From Sequoia sempervirens (lineage: Eukaryota > Streptophyta > Pinopsida > Cupressales > Cupressaceae), in NCBI GenBank assembly GCA_007258455.2, contig VDFB02270651.1, positions 703,663,360 to 703,727,359 on the forward strand: a stretch of DNA of 64,000 nt, in the 5' to 3' direction. The notes below the pieces were generated by a model that was not told the DNA's origin, searched no databases, and saw only the letters and a program-made list of their open reading frames with translations. Shown here piece by piece: positions 38,827-51,095 of this stretch (positions are counted from its first letter, which is position 1; every line of letters starts with the position of its first letter). Position numbers and translations under genes: made by a program.

Positions 38827-40032
38827 TGTATCTTTGGAAATTTATGTTTAATTAGGTTAGAATTGCTAAATCTAAAAATCCAAAGAAAATAATGGAGTGC
38901 AAAGGAGAAAACATGAAAATAAATAAAACAAAGTTACCCAAATCTTCAATCTCCATGGCTGACCTCCATTACACCTTCTAGCTTGCTGCAAGTTGAAGAG
39001 TGCCCTCAGATTCTTTGAGCAACTTAAGACTATGCCATGTCCTACACAAGTGTTGAAGGATTTTACTATGCAAAGATAACTCTAAGTGCCTAAGAGAAGT
39101 TCTAAGTATGCGAGAAAATGTGTTGTAAAAATGAAGATCAAAAGTTTGCCTGAATGCTTGAGAGAGAGAGAGAGAGAGGAAGAAGAACAAATGAATTTGA
39201 AATTTCCATTTTATAAGAAAAGGAAATTTGAAATGGACGGATGAGATTGAAGGTCGAATCGACGGTCCAGAATTGATGCACCAAGAATATGCCATGCATG
39301 GGAAAAACTATGACGTCTATGGCTATGACAGACATGCAGGCTATGACATACATGCAGACTATGACAATAAATGAATGTTATGACAGGGGATTATGACAGG
39401 GAATCTTTGACCAAGTGGTGCATAAATAATTTATTTTAAATTATTTATTCGAAAATAGAGGAAATAAACAAGTGGAAAATAAATAATTTATTCAAATTAT
39501 TTATTTGAAAATGGAGGAAATGGACAAGTGGAAAATAAATAATTTATTCAAATTATTTATTTGAAAATGGAGGAAATGGACAAGAGTAGCATTTAATTAA
39601 ATTTATTAATTTAATTAAATGGAGAGATGAAAATTAGACTTTAAATAATTAATTTAGATTAACTATTTAATTAGGGGAGGTGGCATGGGATAGTTAAATG
39701 ATTTTAATAATTGTTTAACTATGGAAGAATTAAAGGACCATGAATAGATAAATAATTAATGGTAATTATTTAACTATAGATGAAAGATGACAAAATAATT
39801 AAATAAATAATAATTTATTTAACTATTGAAGAAGAGGAAGAAATTAGTGACGCAATTAGTTTATCTAATCGATCAAGATAGAATAAATAGACATGAATTA
39901 ATTAAATAATTAAAATTATTTAATTAATAGATGAAAATGGACCGGATAACATAATTAAGCATCTTAATTATGCTAGGATGAAAGTGGCGAGTAATGGAGC
40001 TTGTAGGCCTAGGTCAATTTTCAGTGTCTACA
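38827..40032 (-). mobile_element. 5' LTR of the nested Ty3-type element
   Basis: 1206 bp, partner of 29733-30934. The GA run is longer here (about 39159-39178). It carries the same block of 60-bp repeats at 39410-39590. Confidence 0.9.
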
Positions 40033-40499
40033 ACTTTGACTACCAGAGGAGTTGACATGGTTGCAAATTCACGGGCTTTTTGATAAATACCTTTCCATCA
40101 GATCGAAGTTTGATTGTAGAACCTTCTTCATGCTTGAATCTCTCCACAATTCAGCAAAGTTCACTCCAGGGCTCTCCAAACTACTTTCCTCCAAAATGGA
40201 AATTGAAAAATGAAGGATGCAAATGTTCTTTTATCATCTGCACACCTAACCCTTTTTGTCACAATAAATGCTTTTACCCTAATTCATCTGATTATCCTAT
40301 TTCCATGTCCTGAGATGGATGATTCTTCTGCGGATCTCAAAAACTCTACAATACTACTTCCAATTGGTTGAACAAATGTATCTGAAAAGTATCAGTTCAC
40401 TTACTGGACTTTTCCACATTCCATTATCAATTTCCTACAGGGGGTTAAAATATGTTTCTGACAACTCCCCCTAGGCTAAAGGCCTAAAAATAATTCTTG

Positions 40500-41665
40500 A
40501 AGGAATTACCATAAGTAAATTCTGGTGCTGGCATATTTCCTTCAATAGAGGGATTCTTCTTCACCCATTTCTTCTGCATTTGCCTTCTAATCACATCAGT
40601 AGTGACTTTACCTTTTCCCTTAACATCTTGTTGCATGTTCTATTTTACCAGACCTCCTCTATTGCCACAAAATCTAGTAGTGTGGCCAAATTTATTGTAG
40701 TTGTAACACACAACATTTCTCTTTCTAGGCCAATTGTTCCACTCTGTTTGTCTTGATTTTCATTAGTTGGAAATATGCCCAAATCTATTGCATGCATAGC
40801 ATCCGACATCTTCATGAAAGTTATTCATCACAACTCTGCATTCACTTGACTTATGACCATACTTATAGCAATTAAAGCACTGACCCTAGAATGATGGTCC
40901 ACTTGTGTTCATCTTGCTCCTACACTAAGAAGCCATATGACCAAATTTGTTGCAAGAAAAACAATAGCCATTGAATATTTGAGCATTTGGTTGTCTTACT
41001 AGATTCCTTCTAGCTCCATTCATCTTATTTCCTTTCCTGAATCTCCCTTGTTTGGATTTCTTTTGTCCAGATCTGAAACTTTCTCCTTCTTCATATCCAA
41101 GACCTCACCTGTCACCATTAGTTCTCTGCCCTTTGATCAGTTCGTCAAGTTTGGCCAAGCTTGCTTTGAATTTCTCCTTGTACTCATTTACAGTAGTGAG
41201 TTCATTTATGAGATCATCAAGTTGTTTTTCAAGTACTTCCTCATTGTTTTTAGATTGCTCCAGTTCATTCTCCAATCGGCTACAATGTTTAGATTTTTAT
41301 TTCAAGGATTGTGCAAGATTTTCTTCATTCTTCTTTATATCTTCAATCTCCTTTCTCATCTTCATCATGATAGATTCCATCTCACTCTTCAGAGCAACAT
41401 TTTCTCTAGAAAACTTTTCACATTCTTTTGTTTTCTCCTTCAAGGCATGACTGAGTTGTTCATCTTCCGTGCTTATGTTCTTTTGCTTAAGCTGATCATA
41501 CAATTCCTTTCTTTTCTCCCTTGATTCATTGAGTTTTTCTTTCAATGACTAAATGAATTTCTCTGCACTCTCAAGATTTTCTTGCAATTCCTGGTTCTCA
41601 TACTTTGACTAGTCAAGTTCATTCAGGGCCACCATAAGTTGTTGTTGAAGACTGCTTGTATCCAT
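40500..41665 (-). pseudogene. gag: Gag-like frame with coiled coil and four CCHC zinc-knuckle motifs
   Basis: Single frame from the ATG at 41665 (MDTSSLQQQL) with nonsense codons but no frameshift as far as 40660. Codons 1-180 are Glu/Lys/Leu-rich with heptad spacing (coiled coil; the longest open part is 41545-41297). Then follows a Lys/Arg/Gly-rich linker and four knuckles at 40965-40667: CFSCNKFGHMAS-stop-C (complete but for a stop), CFNCYKYGHKSSEC (intact C-x2-C-x4-H-x4-C), CYACNRFGHISN (last Cys lost to TGA) and CYNYNKFGHTTRFC (second Cys is Tyr). Such knuckles bind nucleic acid in retroelement Gag. The usual N-terminal Copia Gag domain was not seen. Several stops are TAG, TGA or TAA that could come from CAG, CGA or CAA by cytosine deamination. 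Confidence 0.8.
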
Positions 41666-41720
41666 TAAAAAAATCCTTCCAAGATCTCCCAAATCTCTTA
41701 GACTTCTTTCAAGGAACTAA

Positions 41721-41732
41721 CTCTGATACCAA
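41721..41732 (-). promoter_or_regulatory. Primer binding site of the Copia-type element (initiator Met tRNA)
   Basis: Minus strand TTGGTATCAGAG directly after the 5' LTR. Confidence 0.88.
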
Positions 41733-42833
41733 TTGTTGGAAACAAGCAACACTGAGAGGGGGGGTGAATCAGTGTTGTGCAAAAATTAAATTTATTATTC
41801 TGATCTTTAACTCACTTAAGCTTTGAACAAAATAAATATGCATGAAAAGAAATCAAACAATGACAACACCATAACACCAGGATTTTTATGTAAAAACCCT
41901 ATTAGTGGAAAAACCATGGTGGATGGCCAATCCACAATATAATCTGAGTATACCCAAAAGAAAGATTACAAAATGGGAATGCACTTGCATTTAGGCACAC
42001 TGCCTAGAGCTCACTGCTCAAAATATAAAGGCTCACCGCCTTACAATGATTTGGATTAGATCCAAGAGAATGAACTGAAGGAATATCATCTACAAATGCT
42101 TGATTACAGTTTCGGTTAAGCTCGACAGTCGATCTTCTCTCCTTCTGACTAATTCAACAATTCTGCTCTACTCTACACAAAATCGCACTACAAAAACCTT
42201 GATGCACAAGTGAAACTGTGCATAATCACTTAATCAACCTTCTAATAATCATAAACACCCTTCAACACATCTTTTGCATGCACAAAATGATATAACTGAT
42301 CACTTATATATATCTGCAACAAAGGATTTAGTCGCTACAAGTCGGCTTAAATAAAACATAAAAATATTAGCAATTGTCGGCTCAAATCTTGAGTAATATC
42401 CAATGTGCATCCACAATGATCATTCACAACTTAGTTTGGACCCAAAACATAATGATCAAGGACATAAATATTTGAATAAAGATTCTTTGAATATCCGCAA
42501 CACATTATATCAACTTAGTCGGCCACAAAACACTAATAAACAAAAATATATCAACTAGATATCCAAACTTACACATAGCTTGGTACAAGGCACTAGGATT
42601 TTTGGCTAACATAAGAAATATACTAATAAACCTCCCATGAGATCCACAACTCAAAATAGTAACAAAAACTATGCACGTGAATTGATGATCACTGAACTTT
42701 TAGATGCTTTGTTCTTTTGACTATTTGCAAATGGTCTGCCGGTGGGAGCAAATGATGACGTGCAGATCAGTCATCGACTAGGGTTTCCATCAATGACAAC
42801 ACCTGAAAGCATTTGCAGTGTCTCTTTCCAAAA
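41733..42833 (-). mobile_element. 5' LTR of the Copia-type element
   Basis: 1101 bp; pairs with 25278-26377. Its outer end reads CCAAAA instead of CCAACA, and no clean target duplication follows. Confidence 0.88.
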
Positions 42834-45156
42834 AAATATGTGTTAGGATAAATGATAGAGCATGATATTTTGCTTTGAAGCTTCTCTCCATATCATCCCT
42901 CACTTCAAAATGATGTTGAGCAAGCACTCTGTATAGGTGGCTCGATGAATCATACTCCAATGATGTTTTCATTGCAATGTATATATTTCTATAGCAAACC
43001 TTATGATGTAAGTAGTTCCTGGGAAATATCCCACCCACATATGCTTCACCTTTCCAGAAATTATACTTTTGTATGCTCTTAAGTAGAGCATTATCCTGCA
43101 AGAACACTTCCTAGATGAATGCATTTACAATCCATGATCATTTATACAAATAAAATTGAAGTGATTGCAATTAAAACTAGCAGTGAGTGCAACAAAAGTT
43201 TCAAGAAAGAAAAATTCCCCCTATTCAACACACCACCCAAAATATAAATTGAATAACAACACTACCCAGAAGACTCCCTCCCCATTGAGTTGAAACTAAA
43301 ATACTAGGTGGCTTGAAAGAGTGCAAAAAAATGAAAACAAAATACCCTTGAGCTGAAACTTATATATTAGGTCACTTGACAGAGTGCAAATACAAACAAA
43401 AATACTGAACCCTCAAAATTGAAACTTATAACAATAGATCCTTATTAAAGTGTAATACTGGAAACACTCAGAAAGAACATTTTTTAGGAACACAAAGCAC
43501 GATATGAGTAGGAAAAACCATAGTCATATCCTTTTGAACAGAAATCATACCTGCCAAAAAGACCACCAGAATGTAGAAGACGCCCAACTCTTTATTGTAA
43601 TTGTCCACGCATCACCTGTGAACAGATGCCAACTAATAAACCATTCTGAGATTGATGTTAATTTCTTATGAGCCTTCCATTTTACAACCACCTTTGTAGA
43701 ATGTGGATAGCTTACAAGGTCGTGCACTTTAATAGATATGGAGCTCAATTTTTTTCCAAAAACACAAAAAAAAATTGAATTCCGAGTGGTACAATTGCTG
43801 GCATCATCAAATGTGTTCTTTGGAGTATACCCCTCTTTCCTATCAGAAGATTAGGTGATCAACAATTTTGAAGGATGGAACCATTTAGGTGTGTGCAATA
43901 TTATACTAAAAGTACAATTGGCCGATATTATGGACTTGTGAGGACCCCCTTTGATAGACTCCAAAGGACTGACTAGTATCAGAGGTTGGACTATCAGGTG
44001 ATCAACCGATATTATGGACTTGTGAGGATCCCTTTTGATGAACTCCAAAAGACTAACTAGTATCAGAGGTTGGACTATCAGGTGATTGGGGAATCAGGTT
44101 AAAATTAGGTTTGGATCCCATAAGATATTATAGGCTAAAACTACGACTAAGGCGACTTTCCGATAACACAAAGTATGTGACCCTTTTTTTGAAACAAAAA
44201 CTTTGATGCTAAAAAACATCAGGGATCAGCTGGTCAGATGTCCCATATGCTACGAGACCTAAACTAAGTTTCAATAATGAGTTGAAACCCGACAAAATGA
44301 TACACATGAAGTTTCAAAAATTAAAGGGGTAACAATTAGTTAAAAACATACCTTTTCTATGGCCGAGGAGATGTTGTTTTATACTTACTTTGATAAATTT
44401 GATCCACACCACATCTAATCATGTGAAGTATACATCCTCCATGTGACGATTCTTATGGCAAGCTATTTCCACAAATTTAACACATGCCATTGTAGTCTTT
44501 CATTCTACAAGTTATACTTGTAATGTATTGAATAAGTTTGATTTAGATGCAAAATCAAGAATTTTCAAACAAATTTGATGCACAGCAAGGGTAATTGATT
44601 AGAAAAACAACAATTACCTTATTGTTGCTATACAATGCAAATGATGACCTTTTTTGGAAAAAACATATGCAGAAAACAAAATCCATTTGATGCTGCCCCT
44701 GTTTATTTTAGAATTCTCCCCGTATGATTCCATCTGTATCATGTTGCTAAAACCTTGTACCATTTAAAAGTCCGCTATAACTAAATGTCTTTGAGATTAA
44801 AAAATTGCATCACTTTTAAAAACTTCCTTTTTCTAAATTTTTTCTTGATATAGATAAATTGCTCTAACATACATGCTTAACATTACCTCCAAACTGCCTT
44901 GCTAGTAGCTAATAAGTTCCTTTTCAATAGCATTTTTTAATTCCTATGCTATATCTTGAATATTACTTCCATATATCTGCTCATTTTGAATTTTTTCACA
45001 CCTAACATTTGTAAATTTATCTACCACCAGGTTACTATCCCTATACGTATGTTTTATATGCACAGACTTGAACTTTCCCAACAACTTCCATACCTGTTGC
45101 ATCACATATTTGATTTGCCAACAAAAGAGTTTTTTTCCTTACAGGAATTTACAATA
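42834..45156 (-). mobile_element. LINE-type insertion, 5'-truncated, with gene-like segments
   Basis: On the minus strand the insertion begins at 45156, next to the 16-bp target duplication. Soon after (about 45110-44998) it reads FKSVHIKHTYRDSNLVVDKF, which resembles the end of the RNase H domain of plant LINEs (HvyREgNxvAD). Beginning inside that domain fits 5' truncation. Further on are two open stretches bounded by splice-like sites: 43748-43545 (donor-like GCAG/GTATGATT) and about 43093-42834 (acceptor-like TCTTGCAG, then DNALLKSIQKYNFWKGEAYV). These may be captured or transduced gene pieces; I do not recognise the protein. Confidence 0.5.
43921..44090. repeat. Two-copy tandem duplication of about 85 bp
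   Basis: CGATATTATGGACTTGTGAG begins both copies (about 43921 and 44007), each ending in GGTTGGACTATCAGGTGAT. The copies differ at a few bases. Confidence 0.85.
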
Positions 45157-47399
45157 CAAATTAATCCTTGTTACAAATTAAAAATTTGGGAATAGTTCAT
45201 AAGCAATGGATTTTATATTTATTTATGAATTAAATATTGGCTAATGTATTATTGGTAGATTGAACTAAGTTTTGGGTTATAGATTCTAGCATTAAAGAGT
45301 AGTAGAGTACTATGTTTAACAAAATATTTATTCAACTACTCTAGCTGCTTATGATTTCTTGGAATAATTTCATTTATTTAGTTTGATAGAAGTAATACAT
45401 ATTACTCTTAGAGAATTTTTGATTATCATTGCAATTATGTCAAGTATTTATTTATGGTCATGTGTCAAGGAATTCTAATCTTGTATAATCTGAACATGTC
45501 TTTGGATTAAGTAAAAGAGATAAAAATGTCATTTAATAAAAAATAATTAATTAAGTAAAGAAAATATAATTGAATTAAAATTAATAAAAAACATTTTTTT
45601 TATTTAAGGAAAATATGCATGTATTTAATTGTGATATACAAATATATATATATAAATATATAAATTATGGTTATAGTAGAAAGGATGCTTTTGCATATGA
45701 GAATTAGATGATTTGCAGTAATGTGGATTGGAAAATTAAATAGAAAAGAAAAGAAATGGAATTAATTCTATATAGGTAATTGAAAGATTTATTTAAATGA
45801 ATTAGATGATCTTTTTAATGTTGATTTCTTTCATAATCATTTAGTGGATGATTTGTTATTATATGCTAATTTCATGGTTGCATTGGTTATATGTATTCTA
45901 GTTTTAAATAATGTGTTTGATTAGTGAAATTAAAGGTGATTTGGGTCATTGTCTTAAAGTGGGTCTTTTGGGAAAAGTGGTTAAGGTTGACTTCCATAGG
46001 TTTAGGAGGGAGTAATTTTGCATGTATGGTTTTATAATTATTCATTTTGGAAGTATCTTGGTAATGTTTGAGTTAAGTGCAAGAAGGTCAATGCCTGGCA
46101 CCATGTATAGCATCTTGTGATTGGGATATGCGTGCAAGAGGGTCAATGCCTTGCACTATGCATGATTCATGCAATTTTTGTTAAGTGTGCAAGATGATTT
46201 TTACCTTGATTGTTGTGTAGGGTCTACTAGTTGCAAGTAGGAGGAGTGGCTCTCAATGGGGGTCGATGCCTAGTGAGAGACTGTTAGGACAACCCATTGG
46301 TGAGTTTCTTAATCCATTGATAACCTTAAAATGAATTAGGGGGAACAGATATTTTTCACATTAAACAAGATAATGGTTGCCTCACCCATGCCTGTAGTAA
46401 TCATTTAGGCTAAGGATGGGTAGAGAAGGCATGGTTGGAAAAATCAACTTCCTTGTCCTCATGAAAGGAATGTTGGTTCCAATGTGTTACCCTATGGGGC
46501 CGACATCTAGTGAGATATTGTCAGGACAACCATAGATGGGGGTCGAGATCTAGTGAGAGACTGTCAATACAACCCATCCCAGGACCATGCGATGCCACTT
46601 CTCCCTATTGTAGTCTAGCATTCCCTAGTTATTTCATCCCCTTCTATTGTGTTTGTGTCTAGAAGCAATGTATGTGTTGTATGTGATGTTAGTGTTCTTG
46701 CAGTGTTGTGTTGGAGTCATGTGTATCCCTTGTTTATGTTAGCCTTTTGTCTTCTTGACTATTTGTTTGTAGTGGGACCTTATGCTATCTCCTAGCATGA
46801 GGGGTGGACCTTAGGGTTCCACATGGTCAGGAGGCTGGTGCTTTTTCCTCCATTAGGTTTCCCTTGCTACTTTTTTGAGTGCGTGGAGGTTGTACCTTGT
46901 GTAGCGGATTCCAGTTCATGTACTAGTCTGAGAAGACATTCTTTCATGTATTTATATTGGATTGTAAATCAGTTCTACATTTATTGTAATCTGAAGTATT
47001 CTTACCATTTTTATTCAAGGAAGCATTATTGTAAATAGTGTAATGATGTAATATATTATAATCTACTATCATGTAATGTAGTTTGTATATATACTTGATA
47101 GTTATTTATAAATGATCTTTCATGTTGTTTAACAGATGACATGTTATAGAAATGTATATTTTTGGATCATTTAATGTGATGGATTAAAATGAACTCTTGA
47201 TGGTTAGTTAATGAAATGGTTCTATTCTTTGAATAATGGATATGTTAGTAGCATAGTCATGGAACCTTAGAGGACTTAGGAAATAGGTTATATGTTATGT
47301 GATGTTATACATTTCACTGTTATTTCATTTAAAAAAAATTTGTTCCATTATTGTGGCTTAGATGTGTCGTCCTCTGGGGTTCCTAGGTGGGGCATTACA
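45157..47399 (+). mobile_element. Second 5-kb LTR, 3' part (after the nested insertions)
   Basis: Begins with the right target-duplication copy, then follows the first LTR from 19267 to its end (GGGGCATTACA, 47389-47399). No primer site follows, so this is the 3' end of the element. It contains the same hairpin and CTAGTGAGAGACTGT motifs as the first LTR near 46080-46580, with one more copy of the latter. Confidence 0.87.
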
Positions 47400-48090
47400 A
47401 ATGTACTCTTCTTGGATTTAATTTACTTGTACGAGTCATGAGGTTCATTGTATTTTGTTCTTGGGTTATTATGAATTATGAGAAAAATAAAATTGCACTA
47501 CATTAATGAGGATTATGTATCATTTAATTTAATTTAAGGTTGGTTAGGATATTTAAAAAAAAATCATTAATTTGGATTAGTATTGTATAAGGAAGAGAGG
47601 TGTGCAGACCATGGATTGTGGTGGACTTTTGAATCCATACCACTAAAATTATAGAAGGGGCTAGGTAGTCCCTTATGGTTTTGTTAAGGAAAATAGATTT
47701 CTTAAATGCTTACTTTTAAGTCGGTCTTATAAAATTCATACACATAAGGTCAAATCAATTTAGATTAATAAGTAATAGTAAAGATTGATAAGTTAAAGTT
47801 ATTAGAACAAGTTATTATAAGAAATTAATTGTAATAAATAATGTATTAGGTTTTTTATTCAAGAATGTATAACATTGGATTTCATTGACTCAACCATTAT
47901 TTTTAAATATTTTTTATAACATGATAGTTCATTTAATCAAACATTATATCTAAAATCTATTTATAGGGAATTTGTTGCGACATTTTAAGTTGTAGAAAGG
48001 AATGTGGTAGACTTTGTTAAATTTATTTTTTTGAATGTGTTGAAGATTATACTAATTATTTTAGTAGGAGTGTAATTATACTAAGGGCCA
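47400..48090. other. No recognisable feature
   Basis: AT-rich flank between the LTR end and the tandem block. No coding, repeat or RNA signal seen. Confidence 0.6.
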
Positions 48091-49129
48091 AAATCACACC
48101 AATCTCTATTTATACACACATACACAAAAAATTATATTGATTGATATAACAAAAAAAAAAGATAAAAAGGTCACATGCTTATTGATTAAATTAAATCTAG
48201 GAAAACATTAGTATATCTTGGTAGTGTGGCTAGTAGGGTTTGTTGAGTTTTCTTTTGTATGCATTTTGTGCATAAATTTGTCTATTTACTATCAAAAAGA
48301 CCTTCTCCTTTGACGAAGTGAGGGGGTCTTTCAAGGGGGATTACAGCACATAAGTCCATCTCACCATTTATCATATCCAATAGGTGTCCATTCAAGGTCC
48401 TCAAAATTGAGAAATGATTTTCTTGGTTGGGAATATCTTGCACATATAGTTTGATGACTAATTCCCATTTATTCTTTCAGACCATTCTTAATAAAATTTA
48501 AATTGTTAGTAGTCCCCTATCTTTTTAACAAAATGTATAAACAACTATATTGATTTCTCTGTTCAATCCATGAATATAATTCTCTTTCATGTACATAGAG
48601 GTATAAATTTATATCGCCATAATCATTACACTTTTTTTAAAATACAAGTAATAATAATTATAATCAATCACATTTAAATTTTGACTCACTTTGCCTTAGT
48701 TTTCACACTTTGCTTTGAGCTTCAAAATAATATAAGAATTATTTGAATGGCATGTTAAAAAATAGTATATCAAACATTGGGATGAAGTCATAAAAAACAA
48801 TTTACTAATATCAAAATCATTAAAATATCATTTATCCTAAATAAAATATATTGTCATATCCTTTGGTTGATATTTTTTAATCAATTAAATGTATTTTTAT
48901 TACTAAAAGATGGATATTTTTATTGATTCAAAATCAACTAAGGGGATACACCCATTGTATTAATCAAAAATATTAACATTATAGAAGGTGGCATGAACAC
49001 ACACCCCCAAGATTTACAATCCCAAAAAATAAATGTAGTACACCATCACACTCCTACCAATGTATCCCAACTTATCGAGAAACAAAATGAAGCTAGGAAC
49101 AAATCATGTCTAGGCACCTAATGCATAAT

Positions 49130-49765
49130 TTACACATACATATCCTTGACATGCCAGATCAACCACCCTGAGCAAAAATATAACACACTCCAAATAACCC
49201 AATACCATTTCACTTTCAAATACATTTTTGATAAAACCTCCTCACCTAAACAAAAAACCAGAGCACCGTTCACTTGACTAGTTTGAACCTCTCCTATTGG
49301 AGCCCATGGCCCACCTCCACCATCCACCATCACTAGCTCATCCATAACATTGGAACCATTCCAGTTCATCGATCCCATTGTTTCCACCAAGCCTTCCTTG
49401 TGAATGTAGTTCTGCAACCAACCAAGCTTCCCTTCTAGAGCCAACCTCAAAAAACATTTCAAAAATAGTATGCCATTCGTCACCCCAGCCTGAAACTTGG
49501 GAAAACCTGTTGGGTCCTCTTTAAATATTAATGGGAATTTTTGTGACGGATGTCTCCTATGCCTAACCAAATAGTAGTCTTTAGGGATGGGAAAACTGAG
49601 CTCGGGCACCACATTCTCCAAAACATCATCCAAGCCCACCAAGAACTTGCTCCAAATTAGTTTCCTGCATATCCCCTTGCATCCTCCTTCGATTCCACAA
49701 TTTTGAGAAGGGTGGCCAAAAACATGGCCATAATATCAAAATTTATGTGATGCCTATGGTCCCAC
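49130..49765 (-). pseudogene. Retroelement frame with degenerate zinc-knuckle-like motif, copy A
   Basis: 170-codon open frame (49642-49130). In the same frame upstream it reads YYGHVFGHPSQNC after a stop codon that may replace Cys, reminiscent of the knuckle of plant LINE ORF1 proteins. The rest (FPIPKDYYLVRHRRHPSQKF and a Trp-rich C-terminus) is not recognised. Downstream on the minus strand are a short 3' tail and an AATAAAAA-containing stretch near 48920. Copy B carries the frame at 55091-54648 with a shorter end. Confidence 0.4.
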
Positions 49766-49766
49766 A

Positions 49767-51095
49767 TGTTGGAAGTTTAAGGAGTTTTTCATTGATATGC
49801 TTGTTGGCAACATGAGCATGGATATATAGTGTGCAAATACAATGTTTTCATTGATGTCAACATTATGGTTTTGGTATGAAGATTGATATGCAGAACAATT
49901 ATTCAAGCATGAGTATGCATATATATGACAATCCAATGCATAGATGCAATAATTTTTTATCCAATGTAGACAGTTGAAGTGGATAATTGGCTAAGTGTCA
50001 GAACAAAATTTTCTATGTACAATGCATTTGGTTTTTGGTCTACATTGGTCTGACTTGAAGATTTTTTCTCTACAATTCTAAGGAATTTTTTTTCAATATT
50101 AGAGGCTTGTCTAAATCCAAACTTTCATTCCTTTTAGCCTTCTGGTGTAGAAGTTATGAATGATAGTACATCGGGTTTGCCAGTGATGGTGTTTCCTGTG
50201 TAGAGTGTATGTTTTGATAAATCTGCACTTCATTTCAGAATAATATTTTGTCTAGTGGATTTGTGGAGGAATTTATAGGTGTTAGTTGCATCTAAGTTCC
50301 AAGTGGCATGAATATTAGAGGTCCATATGTCATTTTGAGGATGATCAATTGATGAATTTTGAGGATTAGGTCACCTGTGGTGCTGACCTGATATGTTTAA
50401 GGTTAAGAAAATTTTAAATAAGTATTAATTTATTATGTGGGAGATATTATAAGTCCACCCTAACCTAATTGATGTGTTACAAGTTTTATATTAAGGTGTG
50501 AAGTGTGTATGGTTGAATGTTGAGCCGACAAGTTATGTTTTGCATGATACATCTTATTAGGCCAACCTAATTGATGTTGCAAAGGTTTGCAAATGTAATG
50601 GGTATAAGTATAAGATCATTTCAGTATTATAGAGTGATGATACAAGTGTTGTTGATGTAAATTGTGTGAATTTGATGTGAGTGTAGAGCAGAGCGGTATG
50701 AAGTGTGTAAAATCTATATATTGAGCTTCAGTGGAACTATAATTCTTGCATATTTTAGATGTGATTGTAGCAGTTCAGATCTTGGAAGTGTGTCATCCCT
50801 CTTCTATCTTTCTTTCATTTTGTGGATAGTGAGTCCACCTCCTGTGAGTATTTCTATAATATGTTGTAACTGTTTATAATATATTGTAAGCTAATCCTCA
50901 CCGTGGTTTTTCCCTTTTTGGGCTTTCCACGTAAAATATCTAGTGTTCATGTGTTACATGTTTTGATGGTTTCTTTCATGCTTTTATTTCTTACTACAAA
51001 TTAAATATGCTATGTGGAAAGAATGTTTAAATGTTTAAGTGGTTTTAAATAATACTGACTCACTGCCCCCCTCTTAGTATTTCAGGTGTTCAACA
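49767..51095 (+). mobile_element. Probable solo Copia-type LTR, copy A
   Basis: 1329 bp with inverted ends TGTTG and CAACA and the CCGTGGTTTTTCCC / TTTCCACGTAAAATAT block seen in plant Copia LTRs. No internal region follows. The flanks CCACA and CCCTG do not form a convincing duplication. Strand is by convention from the position of that block. Confidence 0.6.

Larger units (their letters stand above)
29733..40032 (-). mobile_element. Ty3-type non-autonomous LTR element, 10.3 kb, nested in the Copia-type element
   Basis: LTRs at 29733-30934 and 38827-40032 begin TGTAGACACTG and end AAGATACA on the minus strand. Target duplication ACTTC (29728-29732) and ACTTT (40033-40037). Polypurine tract AAAGAGGGGAAAAA (minus, 30948-30935). 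Primer-site-like TGGTGAACCCGACA directly after the 5' LTR (38824-38811); I could not assign the tRNA. The LTRs look about 97% identical. The internal 7.9 kb has one long unknown frame and repeat tracts and no pol motif. Ty3 placement rests on LTR ends and layout only. Confidence 0.8.
25278..42833 (-). mobile_element. Copia-type non-autonomous element, 17.6 kb including a nested element
   Basis: Read on the minus strand: 5' LTR (42833-41733), primer site TTGGTATCAGAG (41732-41721), Gag-like frame (41665-40500), a second frame (40060-40033 then 29732-26620), polypurine tract, 3' LTR. Without the nested Ty3-type element the internal part is about 5.05 kb. No integrase, protease, reverse transcriptase or RNase H motif is visible, so it must have depended on another element's pol. 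The flanks are TCATT (3') and CATATT-like (5'), not a clean 5-bp duplication. LTR divergence is about 6% over the stretch compared by eye. Confidence 0.85.

Noticed and set aside
41048..41524. 158- and 132-codon plus-strand frames rich in Phe, Leu and Ser
   Set aside because: Antisense shadow of the Lys/Glu-rich coiled-coil gag frame.
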